Shown here: piece by piece, positions 18,073 through 26,879 of the stretch
Layout: each line of letters opens with the position of its first letter
How positions within the stretch are numbered: the first letter of the stretch is position 1
NCBI GenBank assembly: GCA_026260175.1
Contig: JAKCWW010004242.1
Span: 1 to 27,506 of the forward strand
Source of the DNA: Reticulitermes lucifugus
Taxonomy: Eukaryota > Arthropoda > Insecta > Blattodea > Rhinotermitidae
DNA length: 27,506 nt
Direction: 5' to 3'
Position numbers and translations under genes: made by a program
The notes under the pieces: generated by a model
Database searches by the model: none
What the model saw: the letters and a program-made list of their open reading frames with translations, nothing else
What the model was told of the DNA's origin: nothing

Positions 18073-21000
18073 CTGCAAATGAACAAGAGACATTCTGAAC
18101 ATTCATTACGAAGTGTTCCACTTACTGTATTTATCCAAATATAAGATGACCCCCCNAATCCTCTTCACAGTCTTCAATTTTCAGGAAAATACGTATACAG
18201 AACATGTTTAATTTTGTGCCTGTTGTAAGGTAACCTCCATGTTTCAGATGATTAATTAGGAGATATCATATATACTTGGTTGCACAAAGAATTAATGTTA
18301 GGACGTAAAAATAAAGCTTAATTAAGAACTACACCATAAAGACATGACAGAGGTTTAACTCCGCACATTCTTAACTTTGGCACCAGATAAAGGTGAGTGT
18401 TCAGCTTCATGTTCTCGCCACCTTATCTATGGGGAAAGAGCCCCAGTACACATCTGATATGCTTGATGGGGCCCCACAGAAAGTCTAGACAGGGTGGTGA
18501 AGGGTACAATTTCTTGCCCCTGCCAGGAAACAAACCTCCAGTCATTCAGCCTGTAGCCTAGTTACTATACTAACTGAGCTACCCCACCTCCTTCTTAAAC
18601 ATTATAAGCTATACTGATTTTTTTTGCAATGTGTGTATAAGCGGAAAATGATCATACAGGTCTTGTAGTTTATACAAGTTCACAAATGCTTAGAACCACT
18701 TTGAACTGTAACAGTGATGAGTGCCACAGTATACCATAGACCCCCATTTAAGATTCGCCTGGAGGACACTTTTTATACCTTAAATCGAGAAAAATCGTAA
18801 ATGGGTGCTGTGTCAAAATTAAATAGAATATTCCTAATTTGGCTCTAGAAACATGATATTCATTCTAAATTTAAACCTAATGTTTTCCTTCAATCCATTT
18901 CACCAAAAGAAAAAACTTTAGAAACACTAAAATTGGGTTTCACTGCACAAGACATTCTATAAGTCGATGAATCTTCTGTCAGCAGATCTTGAAAGACAAC
19001 ACCACTAGACAGTGTAACAAGGCCCTTGATAGCTGTGTGGTGCAAGATGACCAGCCATAAGGTAGCTTATGCCCATGATTCATGATCATACATTAACAAT
19101 ACTGAGTTACAAACAGGCTTATATACAAACAGTTCCTGCCATGGGCTTTTTGACCAATCACATGCATGCTAACTCTTTAGAATCAATTCAACACTGCCAC
19201 AATAGTTCACAGTTGGTTCTGACATCGCTTCACTTCCATCATAAATATGGGAAAACCTAAAATAAGGAAACCTTAAATTGAGAACAATTACACATTATTT
19301 ATGTGGGGTTCTGGTCAGGACCACAACAAATGAATCTAAAAAACAGGAAAGACTTAAATCCAGACACCTTAAGTTGGGATTATATTGTATTTATAACACT
19401 GGATGGACCAAGATCTGTGGTTTGATTACTTACAATTTGTACCATGTCCTCATCAGCAAGTGTTAGTGTACAGTCAGCTTTACCAGTCTGTGGTGGTCCC
19501 TGGTACACACTAGGCCTCTTAAGGTCCACAGCTGTGAACAGACATGCTTGTTACTAATCCCTCATAGCATCACAAACATCGTGAGAATATGAAATTTGAG
19601 AGATAAAAGGTTTTAAAATTCCAAGTGAACAAGGAAGGAAAGGCAAATAAAGAATACTGTAATTACATCCAACATCATATGTTGAGTGAATCAAAGCAGA
19701 AGACAACAGACATGTGGAATGGATTAGTAGTCATCAAATATTTTCTTTTTATAACTATCCACGATCAGTGGCATCGGCTGCTCTATGTAATCATGCACAG
19801 TGAATAATATAAGGCCTGACATATAAGCCTCCTACTTATCTTCCTGCTAGGTTTAACATGGCAGGCTTCCAGTGCACTCCAGAAATTATTACTGATTACT
19901 GATTTATTTAACAATGACTGTATAGTGCTACATGGTGAGATGACTGGGAACAATTGGGAAAAATTTAGTAACAAATGATTATGGCCTAATCTGATGTACT
20001 GGCCTGGCTTTTTCTGGAGGATCTGGGGAAAAACACAAAATTAAGCTGACCTCTGAGATAAAAGTCATATCATAAACCTCCTGAATACAGAGTGGGAGTT
20101 CTAACCTCTCAGCCTTAATATCTGATACTGAGACCTGCAAGAAAGATTAACCCTTTCTGCAGTAAGTCTTTTCAGTGTTTCTTGACCATCTGGAGTGGGT
20201 ATGTATGGTCAAAAAATAGAACCATGCTTTATCCTTGGTGTTTACAAATGCAGTAAAATTCCTTCAATCCAGTTAACTCTTATAGTAGTGGCATTTGAGG
20301 AAAGTAGTCCCAAGACCGAACTTCTGCCACCTGTAACTTCTGGTGCGCATACTGATTCCATGACTTTATCTTGGGTTACCTGGACCTTACTGAGCTATTA
20401 TAATGGCTTCAAAAAAACCAAAGGTGAGTAAACAAAGTACCCCTGGCAAGAGGAAACAACAATTCATCAGAAACTTGAAATAATTAGGAGGCTTGAAGGA
20501 GGTGATAGCCAAAGAGAGGTTATAGTTTCACACAACATTGGATCATCAACTATCTACGATATAAGGAAATGGAAAAACCGATTATGATGGTTTATGGCAT
20601 CAAGTGAAAGTGTGAAGGACCTTTTCAAGTGACAGACACTGGAAGAGCCTAAATTAGTGCAACTGCACAAGGTGTTGGTGTAAGTGGTTTACAGCAATGA
20701 GTTCCAAAGGAAAACCCATGACTGTGCCTGTGATAATTGAAAAAGCTGTCTTTCTATGATGAAATGAAAATAACTGACAAGTGCACATTCTCTGACTGGC
20801 TGCAAAATTTTGAAGAACCAGCAGCTGAAGGAGATATCCAAATGGAATACCCCTCTGATTAGCTGTACAGCCCAAGTATAGGAGCAGTAACAAAAAATTG
20901 CCTGCAAGAACTTACGTCAGTATAGGTACTGTCTAATTAGTTGGAATATTTGATAATCTGGACCTGTCTGGCCCCATGGGTGCCAGATTAATGGAATTCT

Positions 21001-24000
21001 ACTGTACTTATATATATATAAAAAGTAAAAATGCAGGGGGAACAAGAATACCAAATTCCAATAGTAGCACTTTCTTATATGACAGAAGTAGTTTGTAAGT
21101 TTGTGAAAGATGCCAGACAAAACTATGAATAACTTCATTTCAAAGCATCATAGACACAAAGAAGAAGTTCCTAAAAGAAGCCAACACATGACAGATCATC
21201 CTGCTATGTATGTACCATTGGATGTGAGGATACAGTAGTATGATTATAAAGTTCACTAGTTCCTTATGTATCAGAGTGTATCTCCCATCTCATAACAATG
21301 AATGGTATACATACTCCAAGTGGCAACTGTTGCACCATCTTTGGTGATGTTATACTGGAACACGCCACTGATTTTCTTGACACGTTCTACATTGGCTGCA
21401 ACACGCTTTTTCATCAAGTCGAACACACTGTCTGACTGCAGTGCTGAAGTTCGTACCTGCACAGACAATGCAGCATCACATTACTGTTCAGAAAGAAAAG
21501 CACCACCATGCTCATGTTCTGAACACCAGTACAGCATGTTCATAACTACAAACTGTAGGGTCCTTCTTGAGAAGCTAATTGCTGCTCTGCTGCTCAGCTA
21601 CTCAAGAAATTGCCCAAATTTTATTGAACCCGTCGTGTCACTTGTGTGTTCACAATCACCTACTAGTGGGCCCTATTCTGAGCCAAATGAATCCATTCCA
21701 CACATTCCCATCCTGTTTCTTTAAGATCCTTTTAATATTATCCTCCCATCCAGGGGTGCACAAATCCTGGGTGCAAGGACGCTCAGGTGACTGACTTTTG
21801 TAGTGGTGCCTAATATTTTTATTATATTTTACTACACTTAAGGAGGAACACTTCATTTCACTGTCTTTCACATGGCCTACTGTCAACAGGTATCCCCACC
21901 AAAAACATGTCTACATGTTTCTGCCATATGAAGTAAATATCCAGTCCTTGCATTCACAACTCTGCCAATACACCTACCTGTGTAACTCATTAAGCTCCCC
22001 TATTTGTAATATCTTATATTTCCCACTTCCTTTATTCTTCTTACATCCAAATATTTTGTTGGAGGAATTTGTTCCCAAACATCTGTAATTCATGTTCTCC
22101 CTTCAAGGCAAGTGACCACATTTTACCACCATGCAAAAGGAGAAAAGGTATTTTTTTATATTCAATGGAATACCACTGTTTTGTTGAATCAACAAGCACT
22201 GCTCACCATCTAATACAATCATGGGTCATTTGATTCATCGACTGTTTGGAGCATGTCGAGCATAGTGTAACAAACTACAACAAATGTATTAGTAGTGTGA
22301 GAAAAAATGTTTAACAGAACTTAATATTTAATGTTTTGGAATGCAGATGCAGTGATAAATTTTTTCATCTCAATAATAAAGATTTACTACACATGCTAAA
22401 TATCTATGAATAATAACAATTAAAAACACTGTCCCTGAGATATTTTTGAAGTGCACACTTATGTAGTGCAATTAGTTCTTCTCACCAACACATAGCACCC
22501 TTATGTTCTTCTGCAGTCTTTCTTTAACGAAAGAATGAATTTTATTCACCAATACATATCAAAAAAGATAACACTGTAACAGCAAGAACTTCCAGCCACT
22601 TAGATGTAACTGCAGGGCAGGCATGGTGATATCTACAGAAGTCATAAAAAGGTTGAGTTAAAAGACATAAAATTCAGTGTTGTATACAAACTATCATTTT
22701 GTTGTCAGGCATATGGGACATGCCTCTGAAACAATAAATACCATGCATGTTTTGGTTTTCATATCTCATTAACTCACCTTGGTGGACTGCATCATGGCAG
22801 GCACTGAGACATACAAACAGCTACTGATCTTTGGAACCACTTGTATGTGAGAGTGGCCTTGAACACACTGCTGATGTTCAGTGTGGGCTCAACTAACAAA
22901 CTGCACAGTACAAAGTCCTTCTTGAAAAGCTGATACTTACTCAGCTAGTAAACAGAACCCTACTTTTAAAGACCCTGAAAGTCCACTACCATGTTCACAA
23001 AAGCCCACCATTCAGCCCTAGCCTCAGCCAGCTGAATCCAGTTTCATGTCAAAGATTCTGTCCACACAAAAAGCCATTGTGACTTGAAGTCTTGATGCCA
23101 TGTCAATTGGTAAGTACTTACTGACATTTCTGAAGAGCTTGCTGCCTCCATCTTCAAGGTATCTGCAGTCCAATAACTACTGAGCCCCTGAAAATTGAGG
23201 CAGCAAGCTCCCCTGAAATATCAGTATAAACTTCTAGTTATCACATCCCAGAACAGTATTCTTCAAATACAAAAAAAATTCACCATATATACCCAAATAT
23301 AAGAGAATAATTTTTTTTTCCTAATTCAGCATCTTAAAAATGGTGGGTTGCCTTGTAATCACACACAAGATTAAACATGTTCTGTACAGGTATGAAATAG
23401 AAGACTGTGATGTGGGGGGTCATCTCATATGCCGGGTTGTCTTATACTGGGATAAATACTGAATATAGGATATACTGATATAGGAAAAGCAATATCATTA
23501 ATACCACAACCCATCCATGGACACAATCCTGAACCAGTTCCACCCATCTCCCATCATTACAAACTGTTCCCTAAGATCCATCTTAATGTTACCCACACAT
23601 CTCATCTGGAAGAGGAGGGGGGGGGAAGAAATGCAAAAAAGATCACAATCTCACAGAAATTGAAAACTTTGAAGACCAAGTAAATGAAAGCATAAGCAAA
23701 GACTCCACATACACAGTGCTATCATTAAGACACTGCCAGGCAGAAGATATGCACCTTATCACAAGATAACAGAATATCAGCTGCACTTCACATCAGGGAT
23801 TACAAGCATGGTTTCCAACTTGCAGGGGCCCAACTAAGTCTTCCTTGAGAAGATGACAGTCAATCAAATGATCAAGAAATTCACTACCTTTTTTACAGTG
23901 TTCACTGTATTCTGAACCACATCTCATCCACATCCTCACTGTTTAACCAGTATTCCTGTATATTATCCTCCCACCTATGCCTAGCCCCTCAAAATGGCCT

Positions 24001-26879
24001 CTTCCTTTCAGAGTCTTATGAACAAGATTCTGAACAGATTTCTCATCTCTCTAATGCATGTTACATGCCTTGCCCATCTAATTCTCCTTGATTTCATCAA
24101 CCTAATAATAATTTGGTGAAAAGTAAAAGTAATGAAGCTCCTAATTACACTATCTTCCCCATCTTCCTGTCACTTCCTCTCTCTTAGTCTCTTATATCCA
24201 CTTCTAGTCAGCATCCTTTTCTCGAATACTCTCTTTTGTTAACGCAACAGACTGAGTTTTAGCAGTCTGACATGTTGTCAGCAAATTACAATGTGGTGAG
24301 ATACATACTTTCAAGCATTCCATGTGTACATTCCAAAACTGTTCATAGGAAACTATGCATAACACAACAGTATTCCTTAACCCTTCGAAGACTGAAGTTC
24401 ATCTAAACATTGCATTTACCTAAATATACGATGACCCTGCACATGAGGTGACCCCCCCTTCACCATGTTCAACTTTCAGAAAAATAACTACACAGAACAT
24501 GCTTTGCTTAAGGTGTGATTATAGGGCAACCCCCCATTTTTCAAATGACAAATTAGGAAAATAGTCTGGTCTTATATTCAGGTACATACAATAATATATA
24601 AAATGTGAGTTCCTACCTCACAGTGAGCACAATGTATCTCCATTACAAAGCTTAATCAGTTAATGCTGTTTATTGAAATAATTGCTGTTGACTGTGAGAA
24701 CCATACCAAACACCTAAATACACTGTGTGGGCAGAATCCAGAGTTTTTGACTGTTAAAGAAGGTGCTACATATAGGCAACACTGCTTTAAAACTGGGGTG
24801 CACAAATCCCAGAAGAGTGGTCACCTGGGCAACTATGTCTGGAATGGTGGTACCTAACACTTTCAGCATAATTATGCAGTTTTTATCCTTATATAAAATA
24901 TGTGTACCACTTCACATGCACAAAGCAATAAGCACCAGATAATGGCAAGGTTCACACATCACTCCAGAATTGTGGGTCCTCTGTATGGAACTTACTTGCT
25001 GTCACGCTTTGGGTGCCTAGATTTTTGGGAAAATTGTGGACCCATGCTTTAATGTTAAACAGATTCTGGTGACCCTCCTTTTTCTGACCCCCAGTGAACT
25101 AGGAAAAGCAGAAAGTTGTATGCCAATGTTCATTTATCAGACACAAACTTACTATTACAAACTTACTGACACTACAAATACGACCACTATAAAGTCAGAC
25201 GCTTCCATATACTGATCAAGCACTACATTACTGAAACACGGCACACACATCATCCAGTTAGCCATGCACTACATTAATGAAACAGTGTGCATCCAGCTGG
25301 CCATGCATCACATTACTAAACAGTGAATGCACGTCATCCAGCTGGCCCTGCATCACATTTTGCCAGTACAAATAGCCACAAGGCATAATATGGCTGCCAG
25401 CCCTCCAGAGATGCAAGATTTAAAATTTAAACGACCTGCGTTCACATACACGGACACGTGTAAAAAAACACCACTAGAAATACATTTTATATATTGAGGA
25501 AACTAGGAAATTTACTGCACTTTTAAGACATGTTGCATAATCTCCGTTTTATTTTCCACAAAACGCCACTTATTTCATAAGTTTATTTATTTTGTTCAAA
25601 TAATATGTTTTTCATAAACCATCTACTAAAATTTAAATACCAACCCAGTCACTTAAAGATTAATATCCCATTTCCACACAATAAAACTTACTGTCAATTT
25701 AAAATACAGCTGCCAACCCCATACTAGAAGGAGGTTTAATCCCGGATAACAAAGTATTGATACTGCAATACTAAATACAACTAAGTTTCCTCTGACTGAG
25801 GGCTTCTGGGTTGTGATATCATGTAACCTTGAGGGGTGGTTACTAACATTCTGAGGCAACATGTGCCTCCATCTTCACGGTCAAAGTAAGGAGGGTGAGG
25901 ATGTGATTAGGTTATACAGGCAAGTTGTAATGAAGGTACAACTCAGACCCACAAGACAGAAAATGGTCAGAGCCAATTCTGGTTTGGAAACCTGAAGTGA
26001 AGACACCAGTTTGAACATCAAGACACTGATGATGGGAACAAACAAGCCCTCATTCCATTAGAACAATACTGTGTGGAGCTATGAGCTTTTACTATATGGA
26101 ATGGGCACCAACCATGTAAGTTTACTGTGTTCTACTACCGTAGAAGGAGCAAAGTAAAAAAAAAAAAATTGTTCCTACTAAAATAATGTGTGAAGGCGTA
26201 AATTTGACTGAAATGGCTCATGACAGAAGACAGTGGTAGATTTCTGTAAATGTGGAGATGAATATTCAGATTCCATACAAACAGGCAATATATTGACCAA
26301 ATGAATAACTACTGCTTTTCCAAGGGTTTAGCTTCATTGTGTTGGAAGTTCTTCCATTGTTTTGGTGTACAATGCAATCTCAATCTTCATGCTGAATGCA
26401 CAGTAAAAAGGATGCAGCCCAGTACAGTACTAAAGTGGGGGCACTATGATTAAAAACAGAGATAAGACTGGGTTTGCTCAGTTTGTATTTGTCCCCAACC
26501 CACTTGTACCCTTACCATTACTGCAAGGCCTATACATCAGGTGACATTCTCCTTCTGATGCACTTACCCTGAAGATGGTTATCACAATGTATGCCGAAAC
26601 AGACCAGCCTCAATACACAATCTGGCTAAAGCCTGAAAGCTAAAATTACACATTACAATAAATATGAGACTGTTCATAAAAGACCGTGCAAACGAAGAGA
26701 TGACTATGTAAACGCACCTTGAGTTGTGGGGCAGACACCTCGGTGAGATCAACATATGCACCAGTTATCACCACACTACCAGTCTCTTTCACCTTTGTCT
26801 CGAAGTGGATACGGTTACCCTGTTGCCACATGTCTGTCTTTAGCGTTTGTCCAGGGAAAACTGGCTTGGTGAATCGGGC
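17956..26879 (-). CDS. HSD17B4: Peroxisomal multifunctional enzyme type 2 (HSD17B4), last four coding exons
   Basis: Minus-strand exons 26879-26718, 21456-21315, 19531-19434 and 18072-17956 join in frame to 172 C-terminal residues. The first encodes the end of the hydratase-2 (MaoC hot-dog) domain ([29 protein letters not shown]). The other three form a complete SCP2-like lipid-binding domain ([63 protein letters not shown]) ending in SKL, the PTS1 peroxisome-import signal. By family the enzyme catalyses the second and third steps of peroxisomal beta-oxidation (hydration of enoyl-CoA and dehydrogenation of D-3-hydroxyacyl-CoA). The N-terminal dehydrogenase and most of the hydratase lie beyond the right edge. 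Introns are phase 0, 1 and 0 and rich in transposons. Confidence 0.96.
18124..18284 (+). mobile_element. MITE with TATTTAyCCnAATATAAG terminus, copy 1
   Basis: Begins CTGTATTTATCCAAATATAA and shares ACAGAACATGTTTAAT, the AAGGCAACC-like block and GATTAATTAGGA with copies at 23283 and 24411. It lies in the third HSD17B4 intron of this window and contains the only ambiguous base (N at 18156). Confidence 0.72.
18345..18594 (-). repeat. tRNA-derived SINE
   Basis: On the minus strand the element starts near 18594 with GGAGGTGGGGTAGCTCAGTT. It has a box A-like TAGCTCAGTTAGT (complement of 18569-18581) and a diverged box B GGTTTGTTTCC (complement of 18526-18536) at normal tRNA spacing. A tRNA-unrelated body continues leftward past 18420; its exact 3' end is unclear. 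Mismatches in box B suggest it is old. Confidence 0.75.
18727..19391. mobile_element. Possible non-autonomous DNA transposon (about 665 bp)
   Basis: The left end (from 18727) reads CAGTATACCATAGACCCCCA and then TTTAAGATTCGCCTGGA. The complement of the right end reads TACAATATAATCCCAACTTA and then AGGTGTCTGGA. The two ends are similar terminal inverted repeats, and both are followed by CTTAAATC/TTTAAGTC motifs. No transposase is seen. Confidence 0.45.
19434..19531 (-). CDS. HSD17B4: HSD17B4 exon encoding SCP2 segment [12 protein letters not shown]
   Basis: The acceptor is TCTGTTCACAG and the donor ATT|GTAAGT. Two bases complete a Thr codon begun in the previous exon, and 32 codons follow ([16 protein letters not shown], then [16 protein letters not shown]). 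It matches human '[27 protein letters not shown]' with a loop shorter by two residues. The exon is only 98 bp and easy to miss. Confidence 0.94.
19532..20250 (-). other. HSD17B4 intron sequence without recognisable elements
   Basis: No repeat shared with the rest of the window and no coding region is seen before the Tigger relic at 20251. Open frames at 19625-19807 and 19783-19974 are likely chance. Confidence 0.5.
20251..21004 (+). mobile_element. Second Tigger-type transposon, internally deleted (754 bp)
   Basis: The left end CAGTAAAATTCCTTCAATCC and the complement of the right end CAGTAGAATTCCATTAATCT are Tigger-type terminal repeats; TA follows the right end (21005-21006) and a mutated TG precedes the left. 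Inside, the plus strand retains the N-terminal CENP-B-like helix-turn-helix of a jerky-like transposase, with the DDE domain gone. The terminal sequence differs from the 5922-7928 element, so this is another family. It lies in an HSD17B4 intron in antisense orientation. Confidence 0.82.
20403..20865 (+). pseudogene. Transposase N-terminal remnant (CENP-B-like domain)
   Basis: Frame-corrected translation gives [20 protein letters not shown], then [20 protein letters not shown], then [27 protein letters not shown] and [14 protein letters not shown]. This order (HTH_psq, then HTH_CENPB) is that of Tigger/jerky transposases. Several frameshifts and stops are present. Confidence 0.8.
21315..21456 (-). 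CDS. HSD17B4: HSD17B4 exon encoding the first half of the SCP2 domain
   Basis: The acceptor is TTGTCTGTGCAG and the donor GGA|GTATGT (phase 1). 47 codons plus one base: [18 protein letters not shown] through [20 protein letters not shown]. Positions match human 'STFVFEEIGRRL' and 'VFEWHITKGG'. Confidence 0.95.
21525..21751 (-). pseudogene. Retrotransposon tail fragment in HSD17B4 intron
   Basis: The minus strand gives [14 protein letters not shown] and then a [12 protein letters not shown] relic, i.e. the 'WEDNIK..DLxExGW..WIHLAQ' tail seen at 11398-11716. It abuts the partial hAT-type MITE starting at 21752. Confidence 0.68.
21752..21835 (+). mobile_element. hAT-like MITE with CAGGGGTGCACAAATCC terminus, truncated copy 2
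   Basis: Starts CAGGGGTGCACAAATCCTGG and continues through GTGGTGCCTAATATTTTTAT, matching the left portion of the 24793 copy, then loses similarity. The far end is missing. Confidence 0.62.
21900..22150 (-). pseudogene. Retrotransposon reverse-transcriptase fragment
   Basis: The minus strand reads approximately [18 protein letters not shown] followed by [12 protein letters not shown], the pattern 'YGCETWSLTLREEHRLRVFENRVLRRIF' familiar from insect non-LTR elements and lying N-terminal to the tail at 21525-21751. The two pieces may be one insertion interrupted by the MITE at 21752. Confidence 0.65.
22151..22870 (-). other. HSD17B4 intron sequence without recognisable elements
   Basis: AT-rich, no open frames of note. 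I see no repeat shared with other parts of the window. Confidence 0.45.
22875..23080 (-). pseudogene. Retrotransposon tail fragment
   Basis: The minus strand encodes relics of [20 protein letters not shown] and then the sequence after the stop that is shared with the other tails (TCCTTCTTGAaAAGCTgAT). No upstream part is attached. Confidence 0.58.
23089..23254. repeat. Palindromic CTTCTGGG-family element, copy 5 (166 bp)
   Basis: GAGCTTGCTGCCTC (23135-23148) and GAGGCAGCAAGCTC (23197-23210) form a perfect 14-bp inverted pair near the centre. Outer arms keep GACATTTCTGA and TATCACATCCCAGAAC. CCATCTTCAAGG at the middle is the complement of the hammerhead-like CCTTGAAGATGG. Confidence 0.8.
23283..23461 (-). 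mobile_element. MITE with TATTTAyCCnAATATAAG terminus, copy 2 (inverted)
   Basis: Read on the minus strand it runs CAGTATTTATCCCAGTATAA..GATGACCCCCCAC..GTACAGAACATGTTTAAT..AAGGCAACCCACCATTTTTA to CTTATATTTGGGTATATATG. Order and spacing match the copies at 18124 and 24411, and the ends form terminal inverted repeats. Confidence 0.8.
23490..23615 (-). pseudogene. Retrotransposon tail fragment
   Basis: The minus strand gives [10 protein letters not shown] and then [12 protein letters not shown], a diverged version of the WEDNIKMDL..WIHLAQD tail. Stops and shifts are present. Confidence 0.5.
23820..24240 (-). pseudogene. Retrotransposon reverse-transcriptase C-terminal fragment, longer copy
   Basis: On the minus strand, pieces read [39 protein letters not shown], and then [19 protein letters not shown], in the order expected for the C-terminal part of the same family. 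It has several stops. The inserted sequence lies in the 5.3-kb HSD17B4 intron. Confidence 0.62.
24411..24588 (+). mobile_element. MITE with TATTTAyCCnAATATAAG terminus, copy 3
   Basis: Runs TGCATTTACCTAAATATACG..GTGACCCCCC..ACAGAACATGCTTTGCTT..AGGGCAACCCCCCATTTTTC to GTCTTATATTCAGGTACATA. The two ends are inverted repeats of each other. Confidence 0.8.
24793..25046 (+). mobile_element. hAT-like MITE with CAGGGGTnCACA termini, copy 3 (full length)
   Basis: The left end is CTGGGGTGCACAAATCCCAG and the complement of the right end CATGGGTCCACAATTTTCCC. It is inverted relative to the copy at 8289-8530. The flanking octamers CTTTAAAA (24785-24792) and CTTTAATG (25047-25054) agree at six of eight positions, consistent with an eroded 8-bp hAT target-site duplication. 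Confidence 0.8.
25216..25360. repeat. Tandem repeat, about 3.3 copies of a 39-47-bp unit
   Basis: Units at 25216-25262, 25263-25301, 25302-25346 and a partial at 25347-25360 share CATGCA(C/T)..ACATTA, GAAACA-like and CATCCAGCTGGC segments. It lies within the HSD17B4 intron. Confidence 0.85.
25510..25650 (+). repeat. Dispersed repeat shared with 12250-12410, copy 2
   Basis: Shares CTTTTAAGACATGTTGCATA, CGTTTTATTTTCCACAAAA, CGCCACTTATTTCATAA and ACTAAAATTTAAAT with the first copy in the same orientation and order. Class unknown. Confidence 0.78.
25800..25880. repeat. Palindromic CTTCTGGG-family element, half copy 6
   Basis: GGCTTCTGGGTTGTGATATCATG to CTGAGGCAACATGTGCCTCC and ATCTTCACGGT: one arm and the centre only; the mirror arm is missing. 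Confidence 0.68.
25881..26568. other. HSD17B4 intron sequence without recognisable elements
   Basis: There is a poly-A run near 26157-26168. No coding segment or shared repeat was identified. Confidence 0.45.
26569..26600 (+). ncRNA. Hammerhead-like motif, decayed stem II
   Basis: CTGAAGA (26569-26575) and GAAAC (26596-26600) are both intact, preceded by CC and separated by 20 bases, TGGTT..ATGCC. Only the two outermost GG/CC pairs plus a wobble form in stem II. It lies on the strand antisense to HSD17B4, about 120 bp from the exon at 26718. Confidence 0.42.
26718..26879 (-). CDS. HSD17B4: HSD17B4 exon encoding the end of the hydratase-2 domain
   Basis: The acceptor is GCCATGTTACAG and the donor AAG|GTGCGT, both phase 0. 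54 codons from [10 protein letters not shown], through [14 protein letters not shown] and [10 protein letters not shown], to SAPQLK. These are the final strands of the MaoC-like hot-dog fold plus the linker to SCP2. An ATG at 26933-26931 opens the same frame upstream but is intronic. Confidence 0.96.

Noticed and set aside
20195-20431. Plus-strand open frame of 78 codons
   Set aside because: It crosses the left terminus of the Tigger relic at 20251 and does not match the transposase frame.
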